64,000 nucleotides of DNA from a bacterium (GCA_013823945.1 PNMZ01000006.1:1-64000); one strand, 5' to 3'; positions 36,822 through 47,069 are shown, counted from the first letter of the stretch. Program-made: numbers and translations. Notes: generated by a model from the letters alone, not told the origin.

Positions 36822-39800
36822 GGATGCGCGGCGGCTTGCTGCGCTTCTTGAGGAGGGCACGAACAATGGGCAGCACATGGCCTTGTCAGGAATCCTGCAA
36901 GGAGTGCGTGATTTTGTGGAGAAGTCGAATCCTTTCGACCCAAACGAGATCTCGCCATATGCCAATAAAGCCGAGATCGAGAATCTTTGGTCTCGCCTGA
37001 AGAAAGAGATGGAGTCGATCGATGAACACAGTAAGGCATTGAAGGTAGACATCGATGACACGAAGAAGATGAACGAGGAAGGGCTCGTCAAAGTGAAGAG
37101 CATGATGGCTGCCATTCAAAACCTCTACACGGATGCCGAGGCGATCATCGACGCGAAGAACCGGATACGCACGTCGAGCGAATTCTTCTTGTCGGATCAG
37201 AACATCGACTATGACCGTATCTCGGGGGCGCCGCTGCAAATACGTGGGGGAAGCGTGGCCTTGCCATATGCAGAGGAACCTGTGGTTCTGAACGGAAAGG
37301 CCAGGGTCACGATCGTACCAGGGACCTATACGGACGGATACGGGATACTGGGGACCGAATCGAACGGTTTCCCAGGAAACAACCATGAGGTCCGCAAGAA
37401 CGCCGCACAGGGATTATCTGTAGGTGCGGGCAGGAACGGTTTGACGTTTGCCGGGGAGAGCGAGCGTTTCGCAGACCTCTCGGCGATACTCGATGGCGAT
37501 TCAGAGACCTGGTTCGAATATGAGCGGGTGAGTATCCGGCCGACGGAGCAATCAATCCTAGCCAAAGGCATGGGGCTAGACTATGGCGTGACTGACGGGA
37601 AGCGTATCTCCTATCTAGACCAAGGGGATGATCTGAAGTTGAGTATACTCATCACATTGGATTCGCCATTATGGTTGAATGAGGTCGACATCCGGCCATA
37701 TGTCCCGACCAACTATGGCGCAAGAGCAGCGAAGGTAATCGATATCCTCGTATCCAAAGAATATGAACCACCTGCATCTGTCCTAAGCAAGCGTCCGGTA
37801 GCGGGTGAGACCGTTTTCCGATTCAAACCGGTGTTCGCGACAAGCATCGTAATCAAGTTAGGGCAAGATGCTGCGTATCCGACGGACCTTGGACATATCG
37901 TCTACGAGGTCGTGAAAGAGTCAGAAGGCCAGCGGCTGACAATCGATTCGTCTGACGGCCTATTGGCGCCGAAAGAACCGATCCAGGTGGAGGGTCCACC
38001 GATTTCGGTCAAAGACATGGGGTACTTGGTCGAGGAGGGCAGCGACGGGTTGACTGTGAAATACGGCGTCCAAGGGATGGGCCAGACAAATGCAAAGAAC
38101 ATGGGAGAAACGATTCGAAGACTGGAAGACCGGGTCAATCCGAAGGAGCGTCGTCTGTCGCTAAAGCGGATCGAAGGAACACGAAAAGTGATCGGTGTCC
38201 GAGACGTCATATTAAAAGAATCACTTTACCTCGACAAAGGAGAGCTCGTCACGAAACCGATTCATTTCGATGAGCCGCTCGAGCGAATCACTTTAGAGGC
38301 GGATGCGACACCTGAGCGAAACGAAGCCGGCGTCGAGATCAAATATCATGTGTCAGTCGACGACGGATTGCATTGGCACGAAATCCAGCCTTTCAATTCA
38401 GAGCTTGGGCGTGCACCAAAAGTTTATCGCATCATCAATGACGATGCGGAAACCACGACGGAGGTGCCCGTCATCCGAACGAATCGCCCCGTTTACGAAG
38501 TGAGATTCAAGATGACGATGGAGCGGGTCGGGGTATCCGGACAAAGTGGGCCAAGATACGTGCCAGATACACCTCAGATTTTTATGTACAGCATGCGCGC
38601 TGAGACCAAGGAGAAGCCGAGAGAGAGTAAGTCTCCCCTGCTGATGCCCCCAAAACGACTAAAGGGCAAGGCAATCGGGGGCAATGCAAAGCTAGAGGAT
38701 ATTGGCGGTGGTGGCCCAAGCTATGAAGAGACAAGGCCGCCGGAGCTAAGCCTCACTGTGGCAAAGGAAGCCTGCCACAACGCTCCAATGACGGTCATCG
38801 CGGGCTTCACTCATGAGAGGATTGTCGTAGAGGCGATCATTTACCTGGACGGCAAAGAGGTCTACAGAGAAATTCCAGGTGTAGAGGAGAAGACAATCAA
38901 GGTAGATATCCCGACTAGCTACTTCGCAGAGCGGTCAAGGGTGTCGGTGTCAGCGTGGGTGAGTGATGGAATATCCGAAGCGAGAGCATTAAGTTCTGTG
39001 CTGGTGGTTCCGTGCCAGGACGTGGCAGGGCGAGACATCGATATCAGTGCCTCATATCCGCAGGTGGGCGAACCGTGGACTGTCTCGGGATTTGCGAAGT
39101 CAGAGCAAGATATTGAAAGTGTCACGCTGTATGTGAATGGCGTAGAGTTCACTCAAATCGACCTGGTATGGGATGCGAAGCGACGAGCTGAGTTCATCAA
39201 GGTGTTCACACCGGATGAGTTAGAGGCATTGGCGTTTACATTGAACGAGCCGGTCGAGTTGAAATGGGTCGCACGAGATGTTGAAGGCCAGACTTGGGAT
39301 GACGTGCTCGTGATCCAATACGTAGACCGAAGACCGCCCAGCATTCCTTGCGGGCAAATCATGAACATCGATGTCGATTACTATGATTGGAACCTGGGCC
39401 GATTCAATCGCAAGAGCATCTCCGTACCGAACTGGGATCAAGAAGTCAGATGGTTCGAGGATGGAAGAGGGATCAAGACCCTCATCTCATGGAACGAGAT
39501 GACAGCGGCACCCGTATTGATGGTCCGGAACGGAATCGGTGAGACGGGAGGGGTCATCATCGGGAGGATCGCGATTCGCTATCGCAAAAAACTAGAGGAC
39601 GGTACAATCAGTCCTGAAGAGACCGTCTCCTATATGGAGGGGGTATTGGACTCCTCGATGACGGAGGCGATGGACCTCGCATTTGGTGACAAGGAACTGA
39701 CTGCTTTGGGTGATTCCATCCGACGCACGGGCAGATTCAGCGGAAACCCTCGCCTGATGGGTTTGAACTCCTATTTGATTCCTGACTTCGGATCAGAATA

Positions 39801-41907
39801 TCGTTCGAATGTTTGCGGGAAGGCGGTCGACACCGAGAGCTTCGAACCTTCGATGAATATATTGACACCAGGAGAGGTCGAAGAGACAGGTTCTCAATGT
39901 GAGAGCAACGCCATGTTCATGATCGAGTATTATGACAAGACGTTGAATCGAAGAGTCTTGCATGGACAGAAGCGAGACGGACAGAGTCCGCAAGAAACCA
40001 TCTTCTTGCCTGACTTGAACGAGCACAACGTGATCTTGAAGTGGAGCGACACTCGGACTGGTGTTGCAGTCTATCTCAAATCCGATACGGTGAGCGGGCT
40101 TGTGGTGACTGCCATAGGAGTACTGGTGCGGTCTCGTATGATGGAAGCCCGATACGGCGAGTCTTATATCTCTTCCGTAGGCTATACTCCGGAAAATCAG
40201 GTGTTCGCCGTACGGAAGCCGATCGATCCATTGGAAGTCAGTGATATGTATGCGGACGGCGAGCCGGTGCCGGAACTTAAAGGCGTAGACTCAATGGTAT
40301 TCCTTGGAGTAAAGGCGAGGGAGATGGTCGCATGCGCAGTTGATTCTGACGACCCGGCTGTTAAGCCAGACGTGCTTCCTCCTGATATCGAAGCGAGCAC
40401 GACGCTCCTCCCGAGTGGGGACGGGGCCTTCTGCTTGCAGGACGTGCCATCTACAGGGATGCCACTGACATTCACATTGGCGGACGACATCGCAGTGTCA
40501 GCGTATGAAATCTTCCTGAACGGGCAGAAGGTATCCGGAGAAGAAAATTTGGTCAACGAACGTGTCGTGAAGAACGAATTGCTCCAGGTGGATAAAGCGA
40601 AGTATATGCTCGGGGATGAGACGACCAATGATACCTATACGGTCATCGTGACAGATACGAGTGGAAAGATTGCGACAAAAACATTCAAGTACCGGTTCAA
40701 AGATTGCTGGACGGGACAGACTGAGGAGATGATTTTCAGCAAAGCTGCAGTGATCAGTGGTGGACCAGAACTAAAGGTATTCGATCGATCTCAATATATA
40801 ACGTTTGACCAAACTTCTGACGGAGACACAATTGATGTCAAGTACCGTGTGCGTTCAGGAAACCGCGTGACTGAGACAGGTTTTAACCACTGGGGTACAG
40901 GGATCACTCAGGTGACGGGAGAATATGGACCAACGATTGACGTTGTGTATTATAGTCCATCAGTAGAGGACACAGGAGAAGTGATGGGACGGATTCCGAT
41001 TCCACAAGTGGCAGGAGGTTCGTCATATACGGTCAATCAGACGATCTTGGTCGAAGAAGAAGTGACTGAGTGTGTCCTTGTCATCGACACACGGGCGGAG
41101 TTTATGACATATTTCAATGCGAACAAGCAAAAATTCGTGGAAGCTATCCAAAAAGACTTCGATCTAGGTGTCGAATACATGGTGAAAAAGCTGGCATATG
41201 ACCCGGGGCAAGTCCGTAAGCAGCTAGAGGATATCCACTGGTACTACAAGTCAATGAATAAGAAGCGATTCCACATCATGACGATTGGAACGGGAGGAGT
41301 GGATGTACGAACGTATGAGGACCCAAGAACATTCTCACTCGACTGGGTTCAGGCGCGCGCGGATGCGATCTGGGGCGGGACCACGAACCAAGTGTTCATG
41401 GATACGCTCAACAAATTGAAGACGATCAAACAGGCGAACTCGAACGCAATGGTCACTTACATGGGTCTTACGATTCCAGCAACCACATACAACGCGAACG
41501 CGGAGACGTTATTAAGGCCGGTTCTTGACATCGTGGAAGCAGAGAACGTAAAAATCTTTACAGCCACGACGAACTACGAGGGGAGCAGCCCGGAGTCGAA
41601 GCTGGCATGGCCGGCAATCAAGGACGAAGCAAAAAGAACTGTATTGGCGCCTTACACATACGTGTTTTCGAATGTGGTGGCACCAGACCAGATCAGCTCT
41701 ACATCATTCTCGCTCGGACTAGGAACGAAAGTCGAGACGAAAAAAATCAGAACTGGGGTGCTGCGGCGTTATATCCTCAGATTCAAGACGGAAAATTACC
41801 CGAACTTTTGGCAGGGAGGGCAGGACGAAATTTGGTTGGTCGTCCTTGACCCTGCACATACTGCAAATTATGAGTATACGAATGGGTATACAGATCACCG
41901 CGCATGA
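36784..41907 (+). CDS. Giant discoidin-like fibre protein (array member 2)
   Basis: The 1707-residue protein starts behind AAGGAGACAGAGC, inside the 3' end of the previous gene. Residues 1-130 are helical with coiled-coil tendency (IENLWSRLKKEMESIDEHSK). Near residue 240 AILDGDSETWFEYE gives the discoidin-type D-G-D-x-x-T-W motif, and VDIRPYVPTNYG continues it. Residues 650-1400 form several Ig-like beta domains with Cys pairs (EACHNAPMTV, VVPCQDVAG). The last 280 residues look Rossmann-like (VLVIDTRAEFM, RFHIMTIGTGG, NVKIFTATTNY), perhaps a degenerate von Willebrand A fold. The main role is probably a long structural/adhesive fibre. Confidence 0.5.
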   Translation: MDKFKVPSTLHIEDARRLAALLEEGTNNGQHMALSGILQGVRDFVEKSNPFDPNEISPYANKAEIENLWSRLKKEMESIDEHSKALKVDIDDTKKMNEEGLVKVKSMMAAIQNLYTDAEAIIDAKNRIRTSSEFFLSDQNIDYDRISGAPLQIRGGSVALPYAEEPVVLNGKARVTIVPGTYTDGYGILGTESNGFPGNNHEVRKNAAQGLSVGAGRNGLTFAGESERFADLSAILDGDSETWFEYERVSIRPTEQSILAKGMGLDYGVTDGKRISYLDQGDDLKLSILITLDSPLWLNEVDIRPYVPTNYGARAAKVIDILVSKEYEPPASVLSKRPVAGETVFRFKPVFATSIVIKLGQDAAYPTDLGHIVYEVVKESEGQRLTIDSSDGLLAPKEPIQVEGPPISVKDMGYLVEEGSDGLTVKYGVQGMGQTNAKNMGETIRRLEDRVNPKERRLSLKRIEGTRKVIGVRDVILKESLYLDKGELVTKPIHFDEPLERITLEADATPERNEAGVEIKYHVSVDDGLHWHEIQPFNSELGRAPKVYRIINDDAETTTEVPVIRTNRPVYEVRFKMTMERVGVSGQSGPRYVPDTPQIFMYSMRAETKEKPRESKSPLLMPPKRLKGKAIGGNAKLEDIGGGGPSYEETRPPELSLTVAKEACHNAPMTVIAGFTHERIVVEAIIYLDGKEVYREIPGVEEKTIKVDIPTSYFAERSRVSVSAWVSDGISEARALSSVLVVPCQDVAGRDIDISASYPQVGEPWTVSGFAKSEQDIESVTLYVNGVEFTQIDLVWDAKRRAEFIKVFTPDELEALAFTLNEPVELKWVARDVEGQTWDDVLVIQYVDRRPPSIPCGQIMNIDVDYYDWNLGRFNRKSISVPNWDQEVRWFEDGRGIKTLISWNEMTAAPVLMVRNGIGETGGVIIGRIAIRYRKKLEDGTISPEETVSYMEGVLDSSMTEAMDLAFGDKELTALGDSIRRTGRFSGNPRLMGLNSYLIPDFGSEYRSNVCGKAVDTESFEPSMNILTPGEVEETGSQCESNAMFMIEYYDKTLNRRVLHGQKRDGQSPQETIFLPDLNEHNVILKWSDTRTGVAVYLKSDTVSGLVVTAIGVLVRSRMMEARYGESYISSVGYTPENQVFAVRKPIDPLEVSDMYADGEPVPELKGVDSMVFLGVKAREMVACAVDSDDPAVKPDVLPPDIEASTTLLPSGDGAFCLQDVPSTGMPLTFTLADDIAVSAYEIFLNGQKVSGEENLVNERVVKNELLQVDKAKYMLGDETTNDTYTVIVTDTSGKIATKTFKYRFKDCWTGQTEEMIFSKAAVISGGPELKVFDRSQYITFDQTSDGDTIDVKYRVRSGNRVTETGFNHWGTGITQVTGEYGPTIDVVYYSPSVEDTGEVMGRIPIPQVAGGSSYTVNQTILVEEEVTECVLVIDTRAEFMTYFNANKQKFVEAIQKDFDLGVEYMVKKLAYDPGQVRKQLEDIHWYYKSMNKKRFHIMTIGTGGVDVRTYEDPRTFSLDWVQARADAIWGGTTNQVFMDTLNKLKTIKQANSNAMVTYMGLTIPATTYNANAETLLRPVLDIVEAENVKIFTATTNYEGSSPESKLAWPAIKDEAKRTVLAPYTYVFSNVVAPDQISSTSFSLGLGTKVETKKIRTGVLRRYILRFKTENYPNFWQGGQDEIWLVVLDPAHTANYEYTNGYTDHRA

Positions 41908-41919
41908 GGGGGCTAACTG

Positions 41920-43968
41920 ATGAGTATTGAGAGACGACGGAAAGAGCGAGCGATCGCTGCCATCGTCGAGGACCGGATCCGAGAGGGGTATCACCCCTCC
42001 TTCGGGGAGGTAGTCGGGGAAATGGCAGTATGGGCAACCAAAGAGAAACCCGAACGCCCGTATGCAAGAAAACAATGGGTCTATGCTGGCGACGTGGTAG
42101 AGCGTTCGACGTTTGTGGACTTTTTCGAAAATGCATTGCACGACATTCTCGACCTCCGGGCCGAGGCGATCGAGCAAACGCATAGACAACTTGCACTATT
42201 CGAGAAGAATAGGATAGAGCGAGAAAGGGTCCAGGAGAAGGGGAAGCGCGTCGAGCGTAAGTTGCGCCAAGCGATCTTGGCAAGCCGAGCCGGGCTAGGC
42301 ACTCAGATAGAGGTGCTTAGGGTGCATGGTGAATCACAGTGGAAAGAAGGGGACTCAGACACCTTGGTGGATGCAGGTGAGGGCGTCATTCGTTTGAATG
42401 AGGTCACAGAGCTATCTGAGCCGATTCGATTGGCAGGAAGGGATGCGATTGTGCGAGCCCTTCGGGGAGTGAATCGTAGCGTTTCCCTCTCAGATCCGGA
42501 TAATATGACGGACGGCAACCTGAACACGGCCTGGTGGCATGTGATTAAGACAGAGGATCCGGGGAACGGTGAGAGCAGAGTATCGTTGGAAGTGACTTTC
42601 CCATTCGGAAAGCAAAGCAAGTTGAACATGATCAAGTTATTCACGATCGATGGAGAGAAGACGGCGGCTCTTATCGAGACAAGCAACGATGGAAGTAGCT
42701 TCTCCACTGTGCCAGGAATGCCAGACCCTGTGGAGCTGAAGGGAGACGACGTGTTTCGATTCATCGAGACCGAAGCATCCTTCCTACGGCTGACACTATC
42801 AAAGTCACGCCATGACGAGTTCTCTGCAGGTTCCTATAACTACTACTTCGCGATCCAGGATATTTATGCGTCAGGAACACGATACGTCACAAAAGGGACG
42901 GCGTTCTCTGAGCCGGTGCTATTGCGCGACGGTGTGCACAAAATCGCAATCGAGACGACATCTATGGAGCCCTCGAGCACTTCGCTCACCTATATGGTTG
43001 CTCAGGCGGACATGCTGAAGAAACCGATTGATTGGGCATGGATCCCGATATCACCTGCGGGTGGAAAAGACCGGCGCTTCGAGCAAGTGGTATCGATCTC
43101 GCAAGAAAAGGAGCACGTCGCAGAATTCGACAGGATTGAAAAGTCAGGCGAAGTCCTTTTTGGTCAAGACGTACACACGCTGACCCGCTCAGATGGCCGG
43201 ATCCAAGAAATAGGGGGCAAAGGCACTGAGAAGAATGAATTGAGACTTTACCGCGGTATCGGCCAGTGGAAGGTGGAGCGCAAAGCGAAGCCCTTCAATG
43301 GGGATGCGCCCATGCGCAGTGACTTTGCAGGGGCCGCCCGCACGAGATTCATTCCGTTCGGGAACACGCTCTACCTGGACAGAGGGAAGTCTAGCGAGGA
43401 AAACCTTTTCCGGTTCACAGCGACGCTTTTCGTGGATCACGATCGAGAGCAACCGATCTCTGTGGGTGTTACCTATGAGGATGGGGGCTACAAGACAAGG
43501 GTGGCCAGTTATTCCATCTATGTGAATGAGAAACGATTGACGTTCGAATCAGACCGGTATCGCTTGCCGCTCAAGAAAGGATGGAATATCATCGAGCTGT
43601 TGTTCCATGTCGGTGATATGAGCGGACGTGTCGAATTTGATGAAGAAGAGTTCCCAACGGAGCTCTATATCGGACAGTGGGATACGGTTAACGAGCGGAT
43701 GGTAAGAGGAGAAGTTGCTGGATTGAAGGCGATGACGAAGAACGCGCTGTATCAAGAGGTCGCAAACGGAGATGAAGCTGCCTTCGCAATGGAAGGCGGA
43801 AAGGTGTATGTCATGGAGAATGATCACGACGCACTATATCAACTGATTTACAGTGAGAAAAACGACGCTCCGGTGGAAGTGGCCGTTCGAGTGGACTTCG
43901 AACGTGGGGATGATTTGGGAGCAACCCCGACTCTCTCCGAGGTGATTATAAAAGGGAGTGTTGAATGA
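41920..43968 (+). CDS. Discoidin-like fibre protein (array member 3)
   Basis: The 682-residue protein starts behind ATGAGGGGGCTAACTG. A basic N-terminus leads to a coiled coil at about residues 75-125 (EAIEQTHRQLALFEK then ERERVQEKGKRVERK). Near residue 190, NMTDGNLNTAWWHV gives the discoidin signature, continued by KLNMIKLFTIDGEKTAALIE. The C-terminal half is a set of beta domains, one with FRFTATLFVDHDREQP. The architecture, coiled coil plus discoidin plus beta tail, repeats that of the genes before and after. Its stop overlaps the next start. Confidence 0.5.
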   Translation: MSIERRRKERAIAAIVEDRIREGYHPSFGEVVGEMAVWATKEKPERPYARKQWVYAGDVVERSTFVDFFENALHDILDLRAEAIEQTHRQLALFEKNRIERERVQEKGKRVERKLRQAILASRAGLGTQIEVLRVHGESQWKEGDSDTLVDAGEGVIRLNEVTELSEPIRLAGRDAIVRALRGVNRSVSLSDPDNMTDGNLNTAWWHVIKTEDPGNGESRVSLEVTFPFGKQSKLNMIKLFTIDGEKTAALIETSNDGSSFSTVPGMPDPVELKGDDVFRFIETEASFLRLTLSKSRHDEFSAGSYNYYFAIQDIYASGTRYVTKGTAFSEPVLLRDGVHKIAIETTSMEPSSTSLTYMVAQADMLKKPIDWAWIPISPAGGKDRRFEQVVSISQEKEHVAEFDRIEKSGEVLFGQDVHTLTRSDGRIQEIGGKGTEKNELRLYRGIGQWKVERKAKPFNGDAPMRSDFAGAARTRFIPFGNTLYLDRGKSSEENLFRFTATLFVDHDREQPISVGVTYEDGGYKTRVASYSIYVNEKRLTFESDRYRLPLKKGWNIIELLFHVGDMSGRVEFDEEEFPTELYIGQWDTVNERMVRGEVAGLKAMTKNALYQEVANGDEAAFAMEGGKVYVMENDHDALYQLIYSEKNDAPVEVAVRVDFERGDDLGATPTLSEVIIKGSVE

Positions 43969-45185
43969 TGGTGAAGTTTTATATAGGTGACGCCTTGATC
44001 TATCCGGTCGAGGTGTCTCGGGAGTTGCTGAAGGAGGGATATTACATCCCGTTGACGGGTGGCGCACTGCTGTACGCACATGAAGAGAATGACGCACTGT
44101 GGATCAAGAAGCTCCAAGGAGACGGCGGTCAGTTGTATGGAGTCGAGGAGCAGGGCAGATGGGCAACAAGCGTAGGGGGTCAAGCACTCGAGCCAATGTG
44201 GATGAGTGGGAAAAATCGAGAGGAAGCGATCGAAGAGAGTAAGATGCGTCCTATCGTGAAGGTAGGTTCCTTCACGACTGCGCTGAAAATCGAGCTATCT
44301 GCATCTGTAATCGTGGAGGGCCCTAGAGCGAGATTGGAGCCGACCGAAGCAACAGCAAAGGTCGGTGAAACAGCAACGCTCAAGTTGGTCTCACTTCCCG
44401 TAGGCCATACCTTCTACGCCGAAGCGAATGGCGCGAAGGTTGAAGTTGAAGGCAGCGAGATTAAGGTGACCCCGCTGCAGCACGATGACGTCATACAATT
44501 GAAAGTCGCATTAACTGACAATGTAGGGGCGACATATCGTCTGAATGCAAAACTCATTCCGATGGAGGGTCAGGACGGGATGATAGAGGCACCTATCCCA
44601 CCAGAGGCCGCCGAACCGGCAACCAATATAGAGGATGAAATCGACTATGAGACGGTATTAGTCAAGGACGGGAAAGCAGTCGTCGAACTCCCTACATTCA
44701 AGAAGGTGACTCATCGGAGACGTGGACCAAGAGAGTCTGAAAAGCTGAACGCATATCTAATTGGAATGCGACGAGAACTACTACGACTGGACGCAAAACA
44801 AAAGTCTATCGCCTCAGAGATGAAGATGGACCTTGGGCAAGAGACACAGAGCGTAAACCTGATCGACGAGGAGAAGATTGTCCTGGCGCATAAACCGGAG
44901 GGGGTCAAGGTAGTTCGGCTAGGATTAAGGTGTGCAAGGGTCGTGAGTTCATCTGTAAAATTAAACGGAACCTCGCTCAACTCAACAGACTATGTAGTCG
45001 ACCGGCATGGTATAATGATTTTAAGCGATCAATTTGCAGCTCTTTCTGGCCGAATTGAGGCACTCGTACGTTACGAGCGTACCAATGAGAGCCCGAAGAG
45101 ACTGTCAATGGATGAGCTAAAGCGCAGAGCGCGACGACTCGAAGAGAAGATGTGTCGAGTGAAGGAGGGGATAGAGAATGGGTGA
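43965..45185 (+). CDS. Fibre protein with Ig-like domain
   Basis: The 406-residue protein starts at ATG 43965 (or 43968) behind AAAGGGAGTGTTGA. The N-terminal 110 residues are beta-rich with Gly/Tyr turns. Residues 115-200 form an Ig-like sandwich (RLEPTEATAKVGETATLKLV ... VIQLKVALTDNVGATY), like the BIG-type modules of phage tails. Residues 245-330 are helical and basic (RRRGPRESEKLNAYLIGMRR), and the C-terminus has another helix (DELKRRARRLEEKM). Flanked by discoidin-like fibre genes with ATGA overlap on the left and 8 bases on the right. Confidence 0.45.
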   Translation: MMVKFYIGDALIYPVEVSRELLKEGYYIPLTGGALLYAHEENDALWIKKLQGDGGQLYGVEEQGRWATSVGGQALEPMWMSGKNREEAIEESKMRPIVKVGSFTTALKIELSASVIVEGPRARLEPTEATAKVGETATLKLVSLPVGHTFYAEANGAKVEVEGSEIKVTPLQHDDVIQLKVALTDNVGATYRLNAKLIPMEGQDGMIEAPIPPEAAEPATNIEDEIDYETVLVKDGKAVVELPTFKKVTHRRRGPRESEKLNAYLIGMRRELLRLDAKQKSIASEMKMDLGQETQSVNLIDEEKIVLAHKPEGVKVVRLGLRCARVVSSSVKLNGTSLNSTDYVVDRHGIMILSDQFAALSGRIEALVRYERTNESPKRLSMDELKRRARRLEEKMCRVKEGIENG

Positions 45186-46308
45186 GTGGATCGGTGGATC
45201 CCGACAGAGATACGGGCACGCATTCGACTCGGAAATGTTGAACTCGGAGTCGAGACAACTCTATGACGAATTGAAGTCCACATATGAGCGGATCGCAATT
45301 CTAGAAAGAGACTTGATAAATGAGCGGCAGAACCATGAACATGAGACCCGTGCACTGACAGGTCAACTGATTGCATTGGAAGAGGCTATGAGCTCACTGG
45401 AGGTAATGGTTGGCGCTACGCACGGCGTCCATACGTTGTTCGCGCATGACATGAAAGACGATGCTGAAGGCAAGGCCGCGATCTTGCACGAAGAAGGCGT
45501 GGTGTCTTGTAAGCCTCGACGGCGATTGGATAAATTGACGATGTCGAATCAGCTCGGAGATCGCTTCCTTCCGTCTGCGGTGAACGTCAAGGCGGGGCGC
45601 ACCAATAACGGAGGCGAAATTTCTGATAGTGGGATGCGAGATATGATCACAGGATCGAGCATTTGGCGGAGAACGGTAACATATGATACCGTGAGCGCTC
45701 CAAAAGTGGAGGATGCTATCTTGGAGGTCAACCTTCCCTTGCTCTTCTCAGGAGACAGATTGATCAACCAGATCAAAATCCATCCCTTTCCGAGCGCTTC
45801 TGTTGAGGTCGCGGGAGTACAGGTGCTCGTTGGAGGGACATGGAAAGACTTGAAGTGGAGTCTTCCGCCGCAGAGCCCAGGAAAAAGCAAGGGGCCATTG
45901 TTGTTGCACTTTCCTGCAGTTGCGGCAGAGTCGGTTCGGGTACGCGTAGTTCAAGAGGTGAGACAAGATCGTGGGACGAAGTCTACCTTCACACTGGGGC
46001 TTGAAACCTTAGAGGTGTCTCACGTCATACACTACGATGAAGAACAATGTTTCTTGGGTGAAGTCGAGCTTCAAGGGGCTTACGGGGTCCAGAGAATCGA
46101 ACCGATCTTCCAGCATGATACGCAGGCAAGACAGTTCCGGACAGAGCTTTACAGAGAACGTGACGGTGTCTTGCTGCCAATCGACATGGCCGCCTGGCAC
46201 ACACTGACAGAACAGTCGTTGTGGGTGAAGGTGTGGCTACGTCCGGATACAGGCACGGGTGTCTCCCCTGCGCTTCAGGCCGTGCGAATCCACACGAGAA
46301 AATCGTAA
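45178..46308 (+). CDS. Coiled-coil discoidin-like fibre protein (array member 4)
   Basis: The 376-residue protein starts behind GGAGGGGATAGAGA. Residues 20-85 form a clear coiled coil (ELKSTYERIAILERDLINER; LTGQLIALEEAMSSLEVMV). Residues 130-275 are beta-rich, with INQIKIHPFPSASVEV and AAESVRVRVVQE resembling the discoidin-type sandwiches of the preceding array proteins. It is the last of the fibre array; next is the holin gene. A fibre or collar role is inferred; no enzymatic motif is seen. Confidence 0.5.
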   Translation: MGEWIGGSRQRYGHAFDSEMLNSESRQLYDELKSTYERIAILERDLINERQNHEHETRALTGQLIALEEAMSSLEVMVGATHGVHTLFAHDMKDDAEGKAAILHEEGVVSCKPRRRLDKLTMSNQLGDRFLPSAVNVKAGRTNNGGEISDSGMRDMITGSSIWRRTVTYDTVSAPKVEDAILEVNLPLLFSGDRLINQIKIHPFPSASVEVAGVQVLVGGTWKDLKWSLPPQSPGKSKGPLLLHFPAVAAESVRVRVVQEVRQDRGTKSTFTLGLETLEVSHVIHYDEEQCFLGEVELQGAYGVQRIEPIFQHDTQARQFRTELYRERDGVLLPIDMAAWHTLTEQSLWVKVWLRPDTGTGVSPALQAVRIHTRKS

Positions 46309-46329
46309 AGGATAAGGGAGAGAATAGGG

Positions 46330-46938
46330 ATGAAACTAATGGAAGTGGCTCAAAATCAGATGGAGAACATTTTGAAGACCGATAATATGGTAGTCATCTT
46401 GGCAGGCGCTGCCCTGTCTCCGGCATTGAACGCACTATATGGAGAAAGAGGTACGGATATGATGATTATCGTTATTGCTGTGCTGCTCCTCGACTTGATC
46501 GTCGGGACACTGGCGGCGAAGAAAGAGAAGATCGAGACGAGCGAGCATGGTCTCAAGGGATTGATCCGTATCGCGGTCATCTCATTCTTACCGGTCATTG
46601 CCCACCGTGCGGATCTGTTTGTAGGATTCGGAGACTTCATGTTCTTTGGAATCAGCATCGGGATTTTATACCACACATTGAAGTCATTCGGTGCGAACGT
46701 GGTGCGCGTAGGATGGGACAAATACATTCCGCTTTGGGTTATTGATGTGATCATCGGCTTCCTAGAAACAGAAATCCAGTCGAAGATGGCACGAAGCCAA
46801 GCACAGTTTGAAAAACTATACGGGGCAGATGCATCTCAACCGTTATCAAACAGTTTAGAACGGCGACTGAAGACAGAGCCTGAAGTTTCTCCGATTACAG
46901 AAGCTGTCGCCATAGATATCGAACCTGTAAAAGGGTGA
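46330..46938 (+). CDS. Holin (phage_holin_4_1-like)
   Basis: The 202-residue protein carries hydrophobic segments at about residues 20-40 (MVVILAGAALSPAL), 45-65 (MMIIVIAVLLLDLIVGTLAA) and 75-95 (LIRIAVISFLPVIA), then 100-120 (FMFFGISIGILY). The L-D-L-I-V-G-T-L-A-A-K-K...G-L-K-G motif is diagnostic of the holin 4_1/TcdE family, which forms the membrane lesion releasing endolysin or proteins. Family members are usually about 130-150 residues; here a soluble tail of about 70 residues is added. No endolysin gene lies beside it. Ribosome site: AAGGATAAGGGAGAGAATAGGG. Confidence 0.75.
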   Translation: MKLMEVAQNQMENILKTDNMVVILAGAALSPALNALYGERGTDMMIIVIAVLLLDLIVGTLAAKKEKIETSEHGLKGLIRIAVISFLPVIAHRADLFVGFGDFMFFGISIGILYHTLKSFGANVVRVGWDKYIPLWVIDVIIGFLETEIQSKMARSQAQFEKLYGADASQPLSNSLERRLKTEPEVSPITEAVAIDIEPVKG

Positions 46939-46968
46939 GCCAGGGTTAAAAAAGAAATAGCTTTCTGC

Positions 46969-46997
46969 TTGCAGAGTTTCGCGAAAGGTGATACGAT
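46969..46997 (+). promoter_or_regulatory. Promoter ahead of the recombination/replication genes
   Basis: TTGCAG and TACGAT are separated by 17 bases, and TG-A immediately precedes the -10, so it fits a vegetative (sigma-A type) promoter with extended -10. It lies in the 131-base gap after the holin gene and points at the annealing-protein gene. Downstream the leader contains TAACCC (46998-47003), which can pair with GGGTTA on either side (46943-46948 or 47015-47020). Confidence 0.55.
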
Positions 46998-47069
46998 TAA
47001 CCCATCAACAACAAGGGTTATGAGCATCGCCTTTTTCAAATACAAGGATTTATAAAAGGAGAATAAAAA

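Noticed and set aside
40980-41907. von Willebrand A domain at the end of the 1707-residue protein
   Set aside because: The strand order looks suggestive, but the D-x-S-x-S metal site is absent (DTRAE instead).
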